Counted from the stretch's first letter, positions 35,831 through 47,308 are shown. The stretch: DNA of 64,000 bases from Arthrobacter sp. N199823 (GCF_002929705.1 NZ_PJIN01000005.1:300634-364633), one strand, 5' to 3'. Notes: generated by a model from the sequence alone, not told the origin. Program-made: numbers and translations.

Positions 35831-37176
35831 GGTTCTTGCCCTTCCGTAGCAACTCCGAGCCGCCTACCCGCTGGCGCACTAGGCCATACTCCCGTCCCAT
35901 TACCACCACCGACTGTCATGTCAGCCAGGTCCTCCTCCAAGCCCAGGCGCTCAGCGAGCAGTGGCCAGGCTGGACCGTGCAGCACCCTGGCTGTCACGGA
36001 ATCGCGGGGGCTCTGAGGGATGGCTGCAGCAAGAGAAAGCGCCGGGACCGTCTCCAGCCTGCCGTTACGCAATTCCACCATGGCAATCTCAGACACCACC
36101 CGGCGGCTTTGGCGACGCTCCACATGAATCACCGCATCGAGGGCACTAGCACCCTGTAAAAACACCGCTTCCTGACTCATTCCTGCGAGCGCACCCAAAG
36201 CTGCCAGCCGGGCAGGGACATCGTGTGCCCCATTGGCGTGGATGGTCCCTCCTCCCCCGCTATGACCGGTGTTCAGGGCCATGAGGAGTTCGCGCACTTC
36301 TCTGCCCCTGCACTCGCCGACAATGAGCCTTCCGGGGTTCATGCGCATGGCTTGGCGGACCAGTTCCGCCAAATCCACGGTGCCGGCACCTTCAGCGTTT
36401 TCGTGTCTGGCCTCCAGGGTGACTACATGCGGGTGCGGAGGCTCGAGTTCCGCAGCATCTTCGATAAGGACCAGCCGCTCTGTTGGTTCACACAGCCCCA
36501 GCAACGCTGACAGCAGCGTGGTTTTTCCCGCTCCCGTGGCACCGCTGATGAGGAAGTTCAGACGCAGCTCCATCACCTTCACCAAGACCTGGGCGAGGGT
36601 TAGGGGTATGCCTCCTGCTGCCACCATTTGGGCCAGCGTCAAGGCGCTCTTCTTCTTAGTGCGGATGGACAACAGAGTGCCCGCCGCTGAAATAGGCGGC
36701 AACACGGCGTGCACACGGTATCCGCCGGAAATCTTGACGTCAACGCACGGGCTTCCTTCATCGAGCCGGCGCCCGCCAGTGGCAATGAGCCGCACGGCCA
36801 GGGCCCGCAACTGCCCCTCGGTGGCGAAGGCAACGGATACCCGTTCTGGGCCGTCGCCTCGGTCAACCCACACGGAGTCCGGGGCGTTGACAAAGATATC
36901 TGTCACCGCGGGATCTGCCGCGAGGCCTTGAAGCGGCCCCAACCCATTGAGTTCGGCCGCAATCCGGTCCATGGCCACCAATGATCCGGCAGCACCCAGC
37001 AGCCTGCCACTGCCACGGACCGCACTCGCCACCTGAAGATCGGTGATGGGGCCAGATTGTGACAAAACTGCCCTCCGAACGGTGTCCAAAAGCTCTGCGT
37101 CCAGTAATCCTGCCGGCATCCGCGCCGTCTCCACCTCCGGCGTAGCGTGCCTGCCTCTAGCTCCCCTAGGTGTCAT
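35815..37176 (-). CDS. tadA: TadA/CpaF-family secretion ATPase
   Basis: This 453-residue hexameric ATPase powers Flp-pilus-type assembly. Walker A is ISGATGAGKTTLL near residue 222, the Asp box LVLIEDAAEL and Walker B RLIVGECRGREVRELL are present, as is the His box (TGHSGGGGTIHAN). The N-terminal domain includes ITDLQVASAVRG and LGPLQGLAADPAVTDIFVN. It overlaps both neighbours (4 bp with cpaE-like, 16 bp with TadB). This is the helicase/secretion neighbourhood ATPase family. Confidence 0.92.
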   Translation of the reverse strand: MTPRGARGRHATPEVETARMPAGLLDAELLDTVRRAVLSQSGPITDLQVASAVRGSGRLLGAAGSLVAMDRIAAELNGLGPLQGLAADPAVTDIFVNAPDSVWVDRGDGPERVSVAFATEGQLRALAVRLIATGGRRLDEGSPCVDVKISGGYRVHAVLPPISAAGTLLSIRTKKKSALTLAQMVAAGGIPLTLAQVLVKVMELRLNFLISGATGAGKTTLLSALLGLCEPTERLVLIEDAAELEPPHPHVVTLEARHENAEGAGTVDLAELVRQAMRMNPGRLIVGECRGREVRELLMALNTGHSGGGGTIHANGAHDVPARLAALGALAGMSQEAVFLQGASALDAVIHVERRQSRRVVSEIAMVELRNGRLETVPALSLAAAIPQSPRDSVTARVLHGPAWPLLAERLGLEEDLADMTVGGGNGTGVWPSAPAGRRLGVATEGQEPWVVP

Positions 37177-38444
37177 GGCCGGACTCCGGGATGGGCTCCT
37201 GAGCTGACTGCGGCCCGGGCACTTTGAGCCGTGGCGGAATCCCCTGCCATCCAGTCAAGAACCCCAGCGACGAGACCACGCACTCGTCGCCTGTGCAGCA
37301 GTTCAGGCAGGCGTTGGGCCAGCAATGCTTGGTCTACTCCGCGCAGCCACGGCAATTCCCCCGCTAAAGGCAGTCCCGCAGCCGTTGCCACCATCTCTGC
37401 ATCAATTCCTTCGGCCATGGGCCCGCGAACGACGGCGGCAGATGGCACAGCAGGCAGCTCAGATCCCATCTTCAGGGCGGCCGCCACGGCACGCGCCCTC
37501 CCCGGCACAACCACCACCATGCCGTTGCATTGAATACCAAAGGTACTCAGTGCTTCCGGAGTCCTGCCGAGGTCCACCACGACCAGTTCATAGGCTCCTT
37601 GAGCGGCACGCATGACCTCATCGACGGCGTCGTGCGTTTGACTTGGGGCATGCAGAGGCACAGCCGTTCGCCGCCCACGCACAGCAGGCAAACCAGTGGG
37701 CGCATGCATATAATCGCTGTCGGGGCTGGTGCCCGTTGTTCCAGCTTGCCCCTCACTGGCCCTCCCCTGTTCCCACGACAGCAGGGCCAAAGGCCCCACC
37801 TGTGGCAGTGCCGCCGCCAGCTGCCCCGGATTGATGGATCCGGAAACCTGCAATAATTCCGGCCAGCGGAGCCCCGGCGCTTCTTGCGCGGATAGCATCA
37901 CTCCCAAACCTCCGCCCCAGCGGTCGCCGTCGACCAGCAACGTTCTTGTACCTCTGGAAGCGGCCTCAGCAGCCACCAGCAAGGACAAAGTGGAGGCGCC
38001 GGAACCACCACATCCACCCACAACACCCAACACGCCAGCGCGTGATGCTGGATTCTGCAGGCACGCCAGGTAGTCCGCGAGCCAATGGGCCGAATCCGGC
38101 AAGAAGGCAACCCGATCAGCCTCGAGCTTAGCGGCCTGCTGCCAGATACGATCGGCATCGGCGGTAAAACCCACCACGATCACGGGGCCGCGCCACCCAG
38201 GCGTCGCAGCATCCGGAGCAGCATCAACGAGCACCGCAGCGATGTCCCCGTGCGCCCCGAAGTTTTGTTCAAGTGCCTCGCCAATGACCAGTTCGACGGC
38301 GGCCGCAGCAGCAACGCGCCCCACCTCACCTTGCAGCTGCGGGGACCGCGAGAGCAGCAGCACTGTGGTGTCCCGGCGCGGCAGCCAAGGCTTGTGCGCC
38401 GGGTCGGATGCTTGACCGGTTGCCGGGCCCTGACGTCGTCTCAT
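37173..38444 (-). CDS. CpaE-like MinD/ParA-family protein (helicase/secretion neighbourhood)
   Basis: This 423-residue protein has an N-terminal receiver-like region and a C-terminal P-loop ATPase domain. The deviant Walker A is GGCGGSGASTLSL near residue 145, which lacks the usual Lys-Thr end (the canonical form is KGGxGKT), as in other CpaE homologues of this group. Switch-like VVVDLGRTPEA follows. It probably positions the Tad apparatus. It is the first gene of the Tad operon and is divergent from the polymerase gene across 120 bp. Confidence 0.85.
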   Translation of the reverse strand: MRRRQGPATGQASDPAHKPWLPRRDTTVLLLSRSPQLQGEVGRVAAAAAVELVIGEALEQNFGAHGDIAAVLVDAAPDAATPGWRGPVIVVGFTADADRIWQQAAKLEADRVAFLPDSAHWLADYLACLQNPASRAGVLGVVGGCGGSGASTLSLLVAAEAASRGTRTLLVDGDRWGGGLGVMLSAQEAPGLRWPELLQVSGSINPGQLAAALPQVGPLALLSWEQGRASEGQAGTTGTSPDSDYMHAPTGLPAVRGRRTAVPLHAPSQTHDAVDEVMRAAQGAYELVVVDLGRTPEALSTFGIQCNGMVVVVPGRARAVAAALKMGSELPAVPSAAVVRGPMAEGIDAEMVATAAGLPLAGELPWLRGVDQALLAQRLPELLHRRRVRGLVAGVLDWMAGDSATAQSARAAVSSGAHPGVRP

Positions 38445-38564
38445 GCGTCAACTGTGCCCTCACCGACGCTGCTGATAAAGCCCCAGCACGGCAAAAGTGG
38501 ATACCACCCCTGCCAAGGGCGCCTGTGGAGGAATTAGTGCTCCAGCCAGTGGAGAATAGAACTT

Positions 38565-40313
38565 ATGTACGCATTGCTGGCCGTGAGTCCCCATGATTCT
38601 GCCACCGTCATCTCGCTCCGACACGACGACGGTACCCCGTCCGCGCCCGTCCAGACGGTCACACGCGCTGCCCTGGCCGCGACAGTACGCACTCTGGAGC
38701 AAGCTCACCATCCACGGTGGGTCTGGGACCGCGCCACCAACTGGTATCCGGAGCTTCTGACTCAGGACGTGCGCGTAGAGAAGTGCCACGATCTGGCCCT
38801 GTGCCAAGGGATCCTCCGGCATTCCAACTACGCGTCAGCCACCTCCTACTCCGAGCATTCAATTGACATTCTGCCGGAGCTAGACCGTGCCGGCTCTGCT
38901 TTGCGAGGCCCGCAGCCGGGTCAGGACAGCCTCTTTGATACTCCTGGCGGGTCTGCGGACTCATATGGCTGGGATTTGGACACTGTCATGGCTGAACTTG
39001 TTGCCCAAAAAACGGCAGTTAGTTCCTCCACACACCCGGCCAGGCTCACGCTTTTACTCAGTGCAGAATCAGCAGGTGCGCTGGTGGCCGCGGAGATGCA
39101 TCATGAAGGTATCCCTTGGCGGGAAGACCTACACAGGAGGTTGCTACATGATTTGCTCGGCCCGGAACCCGTTGGTTACGCCCGTCCGGACAAGCTGGAG
39201 ACTTTGGCCGGAGTCTTGCGGACCACCCTAAATGCGCCATCCCTGAATCCGGACTCCCCGCAAGATCTAATGCGTGCCCTGCATCGGGCCGGGATCGAAG
39301 CCAAATCGACCAGAAGCTGGGAGCTACAGGAGTTTAAGCATCCCGCCATTGAACCCCTGCTCGCCTACCGGAAGCTCAGCCGACTTTTCACCACCAATGG
39401 CTGGAATTGGCTCCAACAGTGGGTCCATGACGGCCGGTTCCACTCCGAATATGTGGTGGGCGGTGTGGTCTCCGGACGCTGGGCCTCGCGTGGCGGCGGA
39501 GCCATGCAGATCCCGGCACAGATTAGAGGTGCTGCCGTGGCTGATCCCGGATACACCTTCATAGTGGCCGACGCGGCGCAATTGGAGCCTCGCGTTTTGG
39601 CCGCCCTGTCTCAGGACACGGCTATGGCGGCTGCCGGTAGCGCCTCTGCTGGGAGCAACCCTGGGGACAACGCTGGGCAAAGTAAGGACCTCTATGAAGG
39701 CATCGCAGCCGAGGGTTTTGGAGGTGATCGCAGCATGGCCAAGGTTGCACTTTTGGGCGCCATTTACGGAGCCACCACGGGCGATTCTGGGCGCTTGGTC
39801 CCTCAGTTGGCCCGCATGTACCCGCGAGCACTGGAATTTGTGGAGCAGGCAGCCCGGGCTGGTGAGCGCGGTGAGGTCGTCACCACTTATTTGGGCCGCA
39901 GCACCCCAGCAGTGTCCCAGGAATGGCGGGATGGACAGCGCAGCAACTCGTCCCAGGAACAGCGCCAGGCGGAATCGGCGGCTCGCTCACGCGGGCGATT
40001 CACCCGCAACTTTGTGGTTCAGGGGACGGCTGCGGAATGGGCCTGTTGCTGGTTGGCTGACTTACGACGGCGGCTCCGGGCTCTCCCTTCCCTCCCACCG
40101 ATCGCGGGGGGAAAGCCCGGCCCGAGGACGCCGCAGTTGGTCGCATTTCTCCACGATGAGGTGGTGGTTCACTGCCCGTTGGAGTTAGTGGAGGAGGTGA
40201 CTGCCATGATGCATGAATCATCGATGGCCGCCACGAAGCTGATCTTCGGACACATGCCTTTAGAGTTCCCCGTGAAGGCCACTGTCGTTGAGTGTTACGC
40301 GAACGCAAAATAG
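38565..40313 (+). CDS. PolA-like DNA polymerase (bifunctional 3'-5' exonuclease/polymerase annotation)
   Basis: This 582-residue family A polymerase lacks the 5'-nuclease domain. Polymerase motif A is VADAAQLEPRVLA, with the metal-binding Asp, Glu and Arg of the usual DYSQIELR; motif B is RSMAKVALLGAIYG, with the Arg, Lys and Tyr kept but the Phe position changed; motif C is LHDEVVVHC. The N-terminal exonuclease-like domain shows no clear DEDD residues and may be inactive. Such proteins are common in actinobacteria and are thought to act in repair. It is divergent from the Tad operon. Confidence 0.88.
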   Translation: MYALLAVSPHDSATVISLRHDDGTPSAPVQTVTRAALAATVRTLEQAHHPRWVWDRATNWYPELLTQDVRVEKCHDLALCQGILRHSNYASATSYSEHSIDILPELDRAGSALRGPQPGQDSLFDTPGGSADSYGWDLDTVMAELVAQKTAVSSSTHPARLTLLLSAESAGALVAAEMHHEGIPWREDLHRRLLHDLLGPEPVGYARPDKLETLAGVLRTTLNAPSLNPDSPQDLMRALHRAGIEAKSTRSWELQEFKHPAIEPLLAYRKLSRLFTTNGWNWLQQWVHDGRFHSEYVVGGVVSGRWASRGGGAMQIPAQIRGAAVADPGYTFIVADAAQLEPRVLAALSQDTAMAAAGSASAGSNPGDNAGQSKDLYEGIAAEGFGGDRSMAKVALLGAIYGATTGDSGRLVPQLARMYPRALEFVEQAARAGERGEVVTTYLGRSTPAVSQEWRDGQRSNSSQEQRQAESAARSRGRFTRNFVVQGTAAEWACCWLADLRRRLRALPSLPPIAGGKPGPRTPQLVAFLHDEVVVHCPLELVEEVTAMMHESSMAATKLIFGHMPLEFPVKATVVECYANAK

Positions 40314-40397
40314 GCAACCCAACTTAAACTTGCTGCCGATTCCGACAGCTCGGCTACGACAAGGCGGCTGCTACAGGGCGGCTACCACTGGGCCAGC

Positions 40398-41084
40398 TCA
40401 GATGGGGGCCGGGAGTTCTCGTTGTTCGTCCCACGGCACGGCCCAGCCCAATTCGTGGAAAACGAAGTTCAAGATGCCAGCTGTGAAGCCCCAGACCACA
40501 ACGCCGTTGACCGCGAACGCCGGGCCTCGGTAGGTGTGTTGGTCACGGGTCAACACAGCGGTGAAGCGGTTCTCGGGATCAAGCAGGTCCCGCACTGGAA
40601 CCCGGAAAACCTGTGCCGACTCACCGTAGTCCACCACATCGACGGGTGTTTGGCGCGCCCACCAGCCCACCACTGGGGTAACCATGAAGTTACTGACGGA
40701 TAAGGGAACCTCGGGTAGGGTTCCCAGCACTTCGACGCCCAGAGGATCCAGTCCGGTCTCTTCCTGGGCTTCTCGCAGTGCCGCTGCAATGACTGATTCA
40801 TCTGCCGCGTCCACGCCCCCGCCGGGAAAGGCTACTTGGCCCGGGTGGTCGTTCAAGGTCGCGGCCCGCTCCACCAGAAGAACGTCAAGATCCGCAGAGA
40901 TAAATGGCTTGGAAGAGCTGGCGCCGATGTCATCCAACGCACCAAACAACATCAACACGGCTGCCTTGCGATACGCGCCAACATCCGCAGGAACCTGCCA
41001 GAGAGCCGGTCGGCCCACGACGTTTATTTCGCTGAGTGTGGCTGCCTTCTCTGCAAGAGCGAGCAAATCAGCATAGGCGCTCAC
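40398..41084 (-). CDS. Nudix hydrolase, CoA pyrophosphatase type
   Basis: This 228-residue protein has a complete Nudix box GGGVDAADESVIAAALREAQEETGL near residues 88-110, preceded by the CoA-type signature LNDHPGQVAFPGG. It should hydrolyse CoA or acyl-CoA to phosphopantetheine and 3',5'-ADP. The start is GTG overlapping the nth stop (GTGA), so it is the last gene of a three-gene operon. The same Nudix-nth adjacency exists in mycobacteria. Confidence 0.88.
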   Translation of the reverse strand: MSAYADLLALAEKAATLSEINVVGRPALWQVPADVGAYRKAAVLMLFGALDDIGASSSKPFISADLDVLLVERAATLNDHPGQVAFPGGGVDAADESVIAAALREAQEETGLDPLGVEVLGTLPEVPLSVSNFMVTPVVGWWARQTPVDVVDYGESAQVFRVPVRDLLDPENRFTAVLTRDQHTYRGPAFAVNGVVVWGFTAGILNFVFHELGWAVPWDEQRELPAPI

Positions 41085-41905
41085 GCCCGAATGCCTTTGG
41101 CCGCGGCATCCGCAACACGGTCGGCATGCTGCGACTCCTGCCTGTACTGGGCTGCCTTGTGGACATCGGCCAGCATTCGGGCCAGTAGTTCCTCTTGCCC
41201 GGGGGCCATTTCATATTTCAACAGCTTGGCGGCCTTCACGGGGTCCACCTCGCCATCACCATAGGCGGGACACAGGTGTGCAATGGGGCAGGCTCCACAA
41301 GCCGGTTTGCGGGCATGGCAAATACGCCGCCCGTGGAACACCACACGGTGCGAGAGCATGGTCCAATCGCGCCGCTCGAAGAGGGCAGCTACGTCGGCCT
41401 CGATCCGGACGGGGTCAGTGGACTCCGTCCAAGCAAATCTCCGGGCCAGGCGCATGAAGTGCGTGTCGACGGTGATCCCGGGAACGCCGAAGGCATTGCC
41501 CAGCACCACATTCGCGGTTTTTCGCCCGACTCCCGGCAGCGTAACGAGAGCCTCAAGTGAACCCGGGACCACGCCGTCGTACTCGTCAACAAGGCGGGTG
41601 GAGAGGGCCAGCAAGTTAGCAGCCTTCGCCCGGAAGAAGCCAGTCGACTTGATCAGTACCTCAAGCTCCATGCTCTGGGCCTGAGCCATCGCCAGGGGTG
41701 TGGGGAACCTGGCGAATAGCTCAGGAGTGACGGCATTGACGCGAATGTCAGTGGTCTGCGCCGAAAGAACGGTGGCCACGAGCAACTCAAACGGGTTCCG
41801 AAAATCGAGCTCCGCATGCGCATACGGGTACAGCTCCGCCAGCTCACGGTTGATTTTCCGGGCACGACGCTTGAGCCCAAGAGCCGATTCTTCAGCCACC
41901 ACCAT
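41081..41905 (-). CDS. nth: Endonuclease III
   Basis: This 274-residue bifunctional DNA glycosylase/AP lyase removes oxidised pyrimidines. The helix-hairpin-helix LPGVGRKTANVVLG holds the catalytic Lys, and GITVDTHFMRL the catalytic Asp. The [4Fe-4S] cluster cysteines follow the family spacing C-x6-C-x2-C-x5-C in CHARKPACGACPIAHLC. A C-terminal extension of about 45 residues is typical of actinobacteria. It starts 6 bases after the membrane-protein gene. Confidence 0.95.
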   Translation of the reverse strand: MVVAEESALGLKRRARKINRELAELYPYAHAELDFRNPFELLVATVLSAQTTDIRVNAVTPELFARFPTPLAMAQAQSMELEVLIKSTGFFRAKAANLLALSTRLVDEYDGVVPGSLEALVTLPGVGRKTANVVLGNAFGVPGITVDTHFMRLARRFAWTESTDPVRIEADVAALFERRDWTMLSHRVVFHGRRICHARKPACGACPIAHLCPAYGDGEVDPVKAAKLLKYEMAPGQEELLARMLADVHKAAQYRQESQHADRVADAAAKGIRA

Positions 41906-41911
41906 CGCCTT

Positions 41912-43447
41912 CTACTGGCTGTCTGAGGCCCGCTCGATACCCACCAGATCCAACAATAGTCCGGTCTTGCCACGGCTATCCTGCACGAGGAAGCTGTTGC
42001 CGCGGTCCTCCAATGCCAGAATCCACGCACCGGGGACCAGCTTGAAAGCGAACTGGCGCGTCTTTTCATCGATGGCGTTCTGGGGTCGATCAACGGCGAA
42101 CCAGAACGGTTCAGCAACAACCGGAGCCACTGACGGGTTCACCGTGGCGGTGATGCTTTCGCGATTGGCGGACGGCGCAAAGGGGTTTTCCGATGCGGCT
42201 GCCGGCTTCACAGCTTCAGACTTGAGCGCTTCGGGGACCTGCGGGTTCAGCGTGGTTGCCACAACTTCCTTGGCTTCCGTTTCCTTGGCTGCTGTGGCAC
42301 TGGTGGCACCGAAGTTGCCCTGCGCCGCGGCCGGTGTCTGCACCGAGGGCTGCGCAGCGGTGTGAGTTGCCGCTGACTGGTCTCCTGACGGGGTGCTCCT
42401 CGCTGAGCCACTCTCGGCGCTGGCCGCGGTGGCAGGTGCTGCTGCACCGGCCGTGCCTGCGGAAGCACCGGTTCCTGCGGTGGCTGCTGCACCGGTGGAC
42501 GGAGTTGCCGCAGCTGCCGAACTTGTGGCCGCCTGGGTTGTGGCGGCGGCGGAGCCTGCGGCTGCCGAGGCACCAACGCCCGCGCCCGCGCCGAAACCAG
42601 CAACAGCACCTGCACCTGCACCTGCACCTGCACCTGCAGAGTTTTCCTTGGCGGGCGTAAAGATCTGACCGGCTTGGTTGTGCTTGCTCGCGGCCGGGGC
42701 ACCGTTCCAGCCGCCCTGCTGAGCGCCTGGGCTTTGCTGGGCGCCGCCCTGCTGAGCTACACCCTGCTGGCCGGGTACATACTGGGCCGAAGCTCCCGAA
42801 ACCGGGGCCCCCTGGCCGTAAGGCTGCTGACCAGCATTCTGCTGCGCAGCACCCATTTGGGCGGCCACAGGCTTAGGTGAGCCAGGACGCTTGACGGCGG
42901 GAACGGCGTCGCGCGCGGCAAGAGGGGCCGGAACTTCAACCCGGCCGGTGAAATCGGCGGCGAGGACGGGGATCCACTGTGCGCAAACAGTGGACACCAG
43001 CAGTAGCAGCGAACCAATCAGACCGATCAGGAAGGCGATTCCAAAGTTGCTCACGGTGCCCACAAAGAAGAAGTACGTGGCGAAGGCCGCCACGACCGAG
43101 CCGAACTGGTCTATGGAGAGCGAACCGATGCGAACCTTGGCGGCCGGGCTCATGCGGCGGGCCAGGAAAAGCCCACCCACAACGAGAGGCAGGACCACAC
43201 CAATGCCGATGTAGAACAGGCCGCTGGTGTTCCAGAGGTTCAAGCTGCCGGCCAAGGTGTTGACGATCGGCACCAAGGATGCCACGAAGATGATCAGCAC
43301 CGAACCTAGGACTATTAAGTCCCGGACGGTCAACGGCCCGGCAACGGCCTTGGCGGCAGTTGCGCTCTGGAGAGTTGCGTTCTGCGCCGTAGTTTCCTTC
43401 GGCCCGCTCGCCTGGGATGCCGACGAAGGCCTGCTTTGTTCAGTCAT
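41912..43447 (-). CDS. Membrane protein with four N-terminal spans and low-complexity tail
   Basis: This predicted 511-residue protein has hydrophobic segments near residues 45-65, 80-95, 120-140 and 140-165, followed by 250 residues rich in Gln, Gly, Ala and Pro (for example QQGVAQQGGAQQ and a run of Gly-Ala dipeptides), then a more ordered C-terminal part of about 70 residues (EPFWFAVDRPQNAIDEKTRQF to LLLDLVGIERA). The function is unknown. The ATG at 43447 has GAGGAG 8 bases upstream. It heads the operon with nth and the Nudix gene. Confidence 0.75.
   Translation of the reverse strand: MTEQSRPSSASQASGPKETTAQNATLQSATAAKAVAGPLTVRDLIVLGSVLIIFVASLVPIVNTLAGSLNLWNTSGLFYIGIGVVLPLVVGGLFLARRMSPAAKVRIGSLSIDQFGSVVAAFATYFFFVGTVSNFGIAFLIGLIGSLLLLVSTVCAQWIPVLAADFTGRVEVPAPLAARDAVPAVKRPGSPKPVAAQMGAAQQNAGQQPYGQGAPVSGASAQYVPGQQGVAQQGGAQQSPGAQQGGWNGAPAASKHNQAGQIFTPAKENSAGAGAGAGAGAVAGFGAGAGVGASAAAGSAAATTQAATSSAAAATPSTGAAATAGTGASAGTAGAAAPATAASAESGSARSTPSGDQSAATHTAAQPSVQTPAAAQGNFGATSATAAKETEAKEVVATTLNPQVPEALKSEAVKPAAASENPFAPSANRESITATVNPSVAPVVAEPFWFAVDRPQNAIDEKTRQFAFKLVPGAWILALEDRGNSFLVQDSRGKTGLLLDLVGIERASDSQ
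42606..42638 (+). repeat. Hexanucleotide tandem repeat (GCACCT)5
   Basis: Five perfect copies of GCACCT plus GCA lie inside the membrane-protein gene and encode alternating Gly-Ala on the minus strand. Because the unit is 6 bp, changes in copy number keep the frame. Confidence 0.9.
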
Positions 43448-43798
43448 GGTCTTGCTCCTCAAAATCTCACGTTTGTCCCCAGCCTAGTTAACAGGTGAAT
43501 CCAACACTAGCGAGCCACAGCTCAAATACCGTGTAAATGCCCCTGATGGGGAGAAGTCCCCATGTCTACGTGATCACCGCGTGCATGCTATTGAGCGCAG
43601 AAACCACGCCGTTGATCCCACGGGACTGTGACGGCTAACACTTGCAGCTGTGAGAAGCGCTACAGTTAATCTAGGAACGAATCGTTGTCCCATAACAACC
43701 ATCCAGCGGAAACTAACTTCCTCTTTAGGGAAGCTATATACCGCCGCCTGAATAGTTTTTCGCGGGTCAACGGCTACGAAGGAATGAAGGGAATTTAG
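43448..43798. other. acs upstream region with possible promoter
   Basis: This 351-bp gap separates the divergent membrane-protein gene and acs. A possible acs promoter is TTGCAG (43642-43647), 17 bp, GTTAAT (43665-43670), giving a leader of roughly 120 bases. A TGTGA half-site stands at 43627-43631, but its partner is poor. No gene is seen. Confidence 0.35.
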
Positions 43799-45775
<1,977 letters not shown>

Positions 45776-45783
45776 CCCCACCC

Positions 45784-45846
45784 AAGTGTGGCGCAGTTGT
45801 TGCTAAAACAGGTTTGTTTTAGCAACAACTGCGCCACACTTTTTTG
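45784..45846. terminator. acs terminator with 27-bp perfect stem
   Basis: Arms 45784-45810 and 45815-45841 pair perfectly over 27 bp around a 4-base loop and run into six Ts. It lies 8 bp past the acs stop. Confidence 0.92.
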
Positions 45847-45909
45847 CGCCCAGCGAGCCAAATGTCCCCTTGTCACGAAAACATGATCGAAAACTTTCCC
45901 TTTTGCATC

Positions 45910-45960
45910 TTGACGTTCTCTTTTGGGAGTTTCATGATGAACACATGTGAGTCAACTCAC
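45910..45960 (+). promoter_or_regulatory. Promoter and GTGAGTcaACTCAC operator of the second importer operon
   Basis: TTGACG (45910-45915) and CATGAT (45933-45938) are 17 bp apart. The inverted repeat GTGAGT-CA-ACTCAC at 45947-45960 starts about where transcription would begin, so a bound protein would block initiation. The DeoR-family protein at the end of the operon is the likely ligand-responsive repressor (inference). Confidence 0.6.
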
Positions 45961-45985
45961 GGTCATGCGTTTCAAGGGAGAAATC

Positions 45986-47308
45986 ATGTCACCAAATGAA
46001 GACCGGTCCCCGCTTAGCTTCAACCACATCGGCATGGACCGCCGCACGCTACTGAAAACGCTCGGCATCGGGGCCGTCAGCGCCGCCGCCCTCCCGATGC
46101 TCGCCGCCTGCACCGGCGGGACGGCCCCCGGCGCTTCGGCATCAGCATCAACGTCCCTGACGTTCGGCTCAGGTTCATCCGACGATGTGCCCAAAGCCGC
46201 GTACAAGGCAGTCACCGACGCCTTTACCGCCCAGTCCAAGATCACTGTCACCACCAACGTGGTCCCGCACAACGATTTCCAGAACAAGATCGCTACCTAC
46301 TTGCAGGGCAGCCCGGATGACGCGTTTACCTGGTTCGCAGGCTACCGGATGCAGTACTACGCCAAGCAGGGCTTGCTGTCACCCATCGACGATGTCTGGG
46401 AGAAGATCGGCGGCGGATACTCCGACGCCATGAAGAAGGCGTCCACGGGCCCGGACGGCAAAATGTACTTTGTCCCGAATTACAACTACCCGTGGGGCTT
46501 CTTCTACCGCAAGAGCCTCTGGACTGAGAAGGGCTACGAAGTTCCCACCACCTTTGACGCCCTCAAGACCCTCTCGGCAAAGATGAAAGCAGATGGCTTG
46601 ATCCCGATCGAGTTCTCCGACAAGGACGGTTGGCCCGCCATGGGCACCTTCGACTACATCAACATGCGCCTCAACGGCTACCAGTTCCACATGGACCTCA
46701 CGGCTCACAAGGAATCCTGGGACCAGACGAAAGTCACAGCTGTCTTTGATACCTGGAAGGAACTGCTACCCTTCCAAAACCCCGCCGCATTGGGCATGAC
46801 CTGGCAAGATTCGGCGATCTCCCTGGGCCAGAAAAAGTCGGGCATGTTCTTGCTGGGCTCTTTTGTGACCCAGCAGTTCACTGACCCGGCCATCCTTGCT
46901 GACATCGATTTCTTCCCCTTCCCCGAGATCGCTATGGAAGGACAGGACGCCGTCGAAGCCCCCATTGACGGGCTGCTGCTCTCCAAAAAGGGCGGCAAAA
47001 ACCAAGGCGCTAAAGACTTCTTGGCATTCATGGGAACCCCCGAAGGTCAGGACGCCTATGCCAAGGTGGACCCATCAAACATCGCCACCGTCAAGGGCGC
47101 TGACACCTCCTCATTCAGCCCGCTGAACAAGAAGTGTGCCGAGACAATCGCCAATGCCAAGAGCATCAGCCAGTTCTTCGACCGCGACGCTTTGCCGGCC
47201 ATGGCCACCAACGTGATGATCCCGGCGTTGCAGGGCTTCATCAAGGACGGTTCCATCGACGTCAAAAACCTCGAAGCGCAGGCAAAGGCCCTCTACGCAG
47301 CCCAGTAG
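45986..47308 (+). CDS. Sugar-binding lipoprotein of the second ABC importer
   Basis: This family 1 extracellular solute-binding protein (440 residues) starts with a Tat-like DRRTLLK, a hydrophobic region and the lipobox MLAAC. The mature part shows the usual folds (SPDDAFTWFAGYR, FVPNYNYPWGFFYRKSLW). The ATG at 45986 has GGGAG upstream; the GTG at 45947 lies inside the operator palindrome and would give an unusual signal peptide. Cargo is unknown; no catabolic enzyme is in this operon. It is the first of four genes. Confidence 0.88.
   Translation: MSPNEDRSPLSFNHIGMDRRTLLKTLGIGAVSAAALPMLAACTGGTAPGASASASTSLTFGSGSSDDVPKAAYKAVTDAFTAQSKITVTTNVVPHNDFQNKIATYLQGSPDDAFTWFAGYRMQYYAKQGLLSPIDDVWEKIGGGYSDAMKKASTGPDGKMYFVPNYNYPWGFFYRKSLWTEKGYEVPTTFDALKTLSAKMKADGLIPIEFSDKDGWPAMGTFDYINMRLNGYQFHMDLTAHKESWDQTKVTAVFDTWKELLPFQNPAALGMTWQDSAISLGQKKSGMFLLGSFVTQQFTDPAILADIDFFPFPEIAMEGQDAVEAPIDGLLLSKKGGKNQGAKDFLAFMGTPEGQDAYAKVDPSNIATVKGADTSSFSPLNKKCAETIANAKSISQFFDRDALPAMATNVMIPALQGFIKDGSIDVKNLEAQAKALYAAQ

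Noticed and set aside
42606-42638. Short tandem repeats that might suggest a CRISPR-like array
   Set aside because: Units are 6 bp with no spacers and lie inside a coding frame. No direct repeats with regular spacers were seen anywhere in the window.
43627-43642. Possible Crp/GlxR site (TGTGA half) upstream of acs
   Set aside because: The second half-site is ACACT instead of TCACA, so the palindrome is poor. acs control by a Crp-type protein is plausible but not shown by this sequence.
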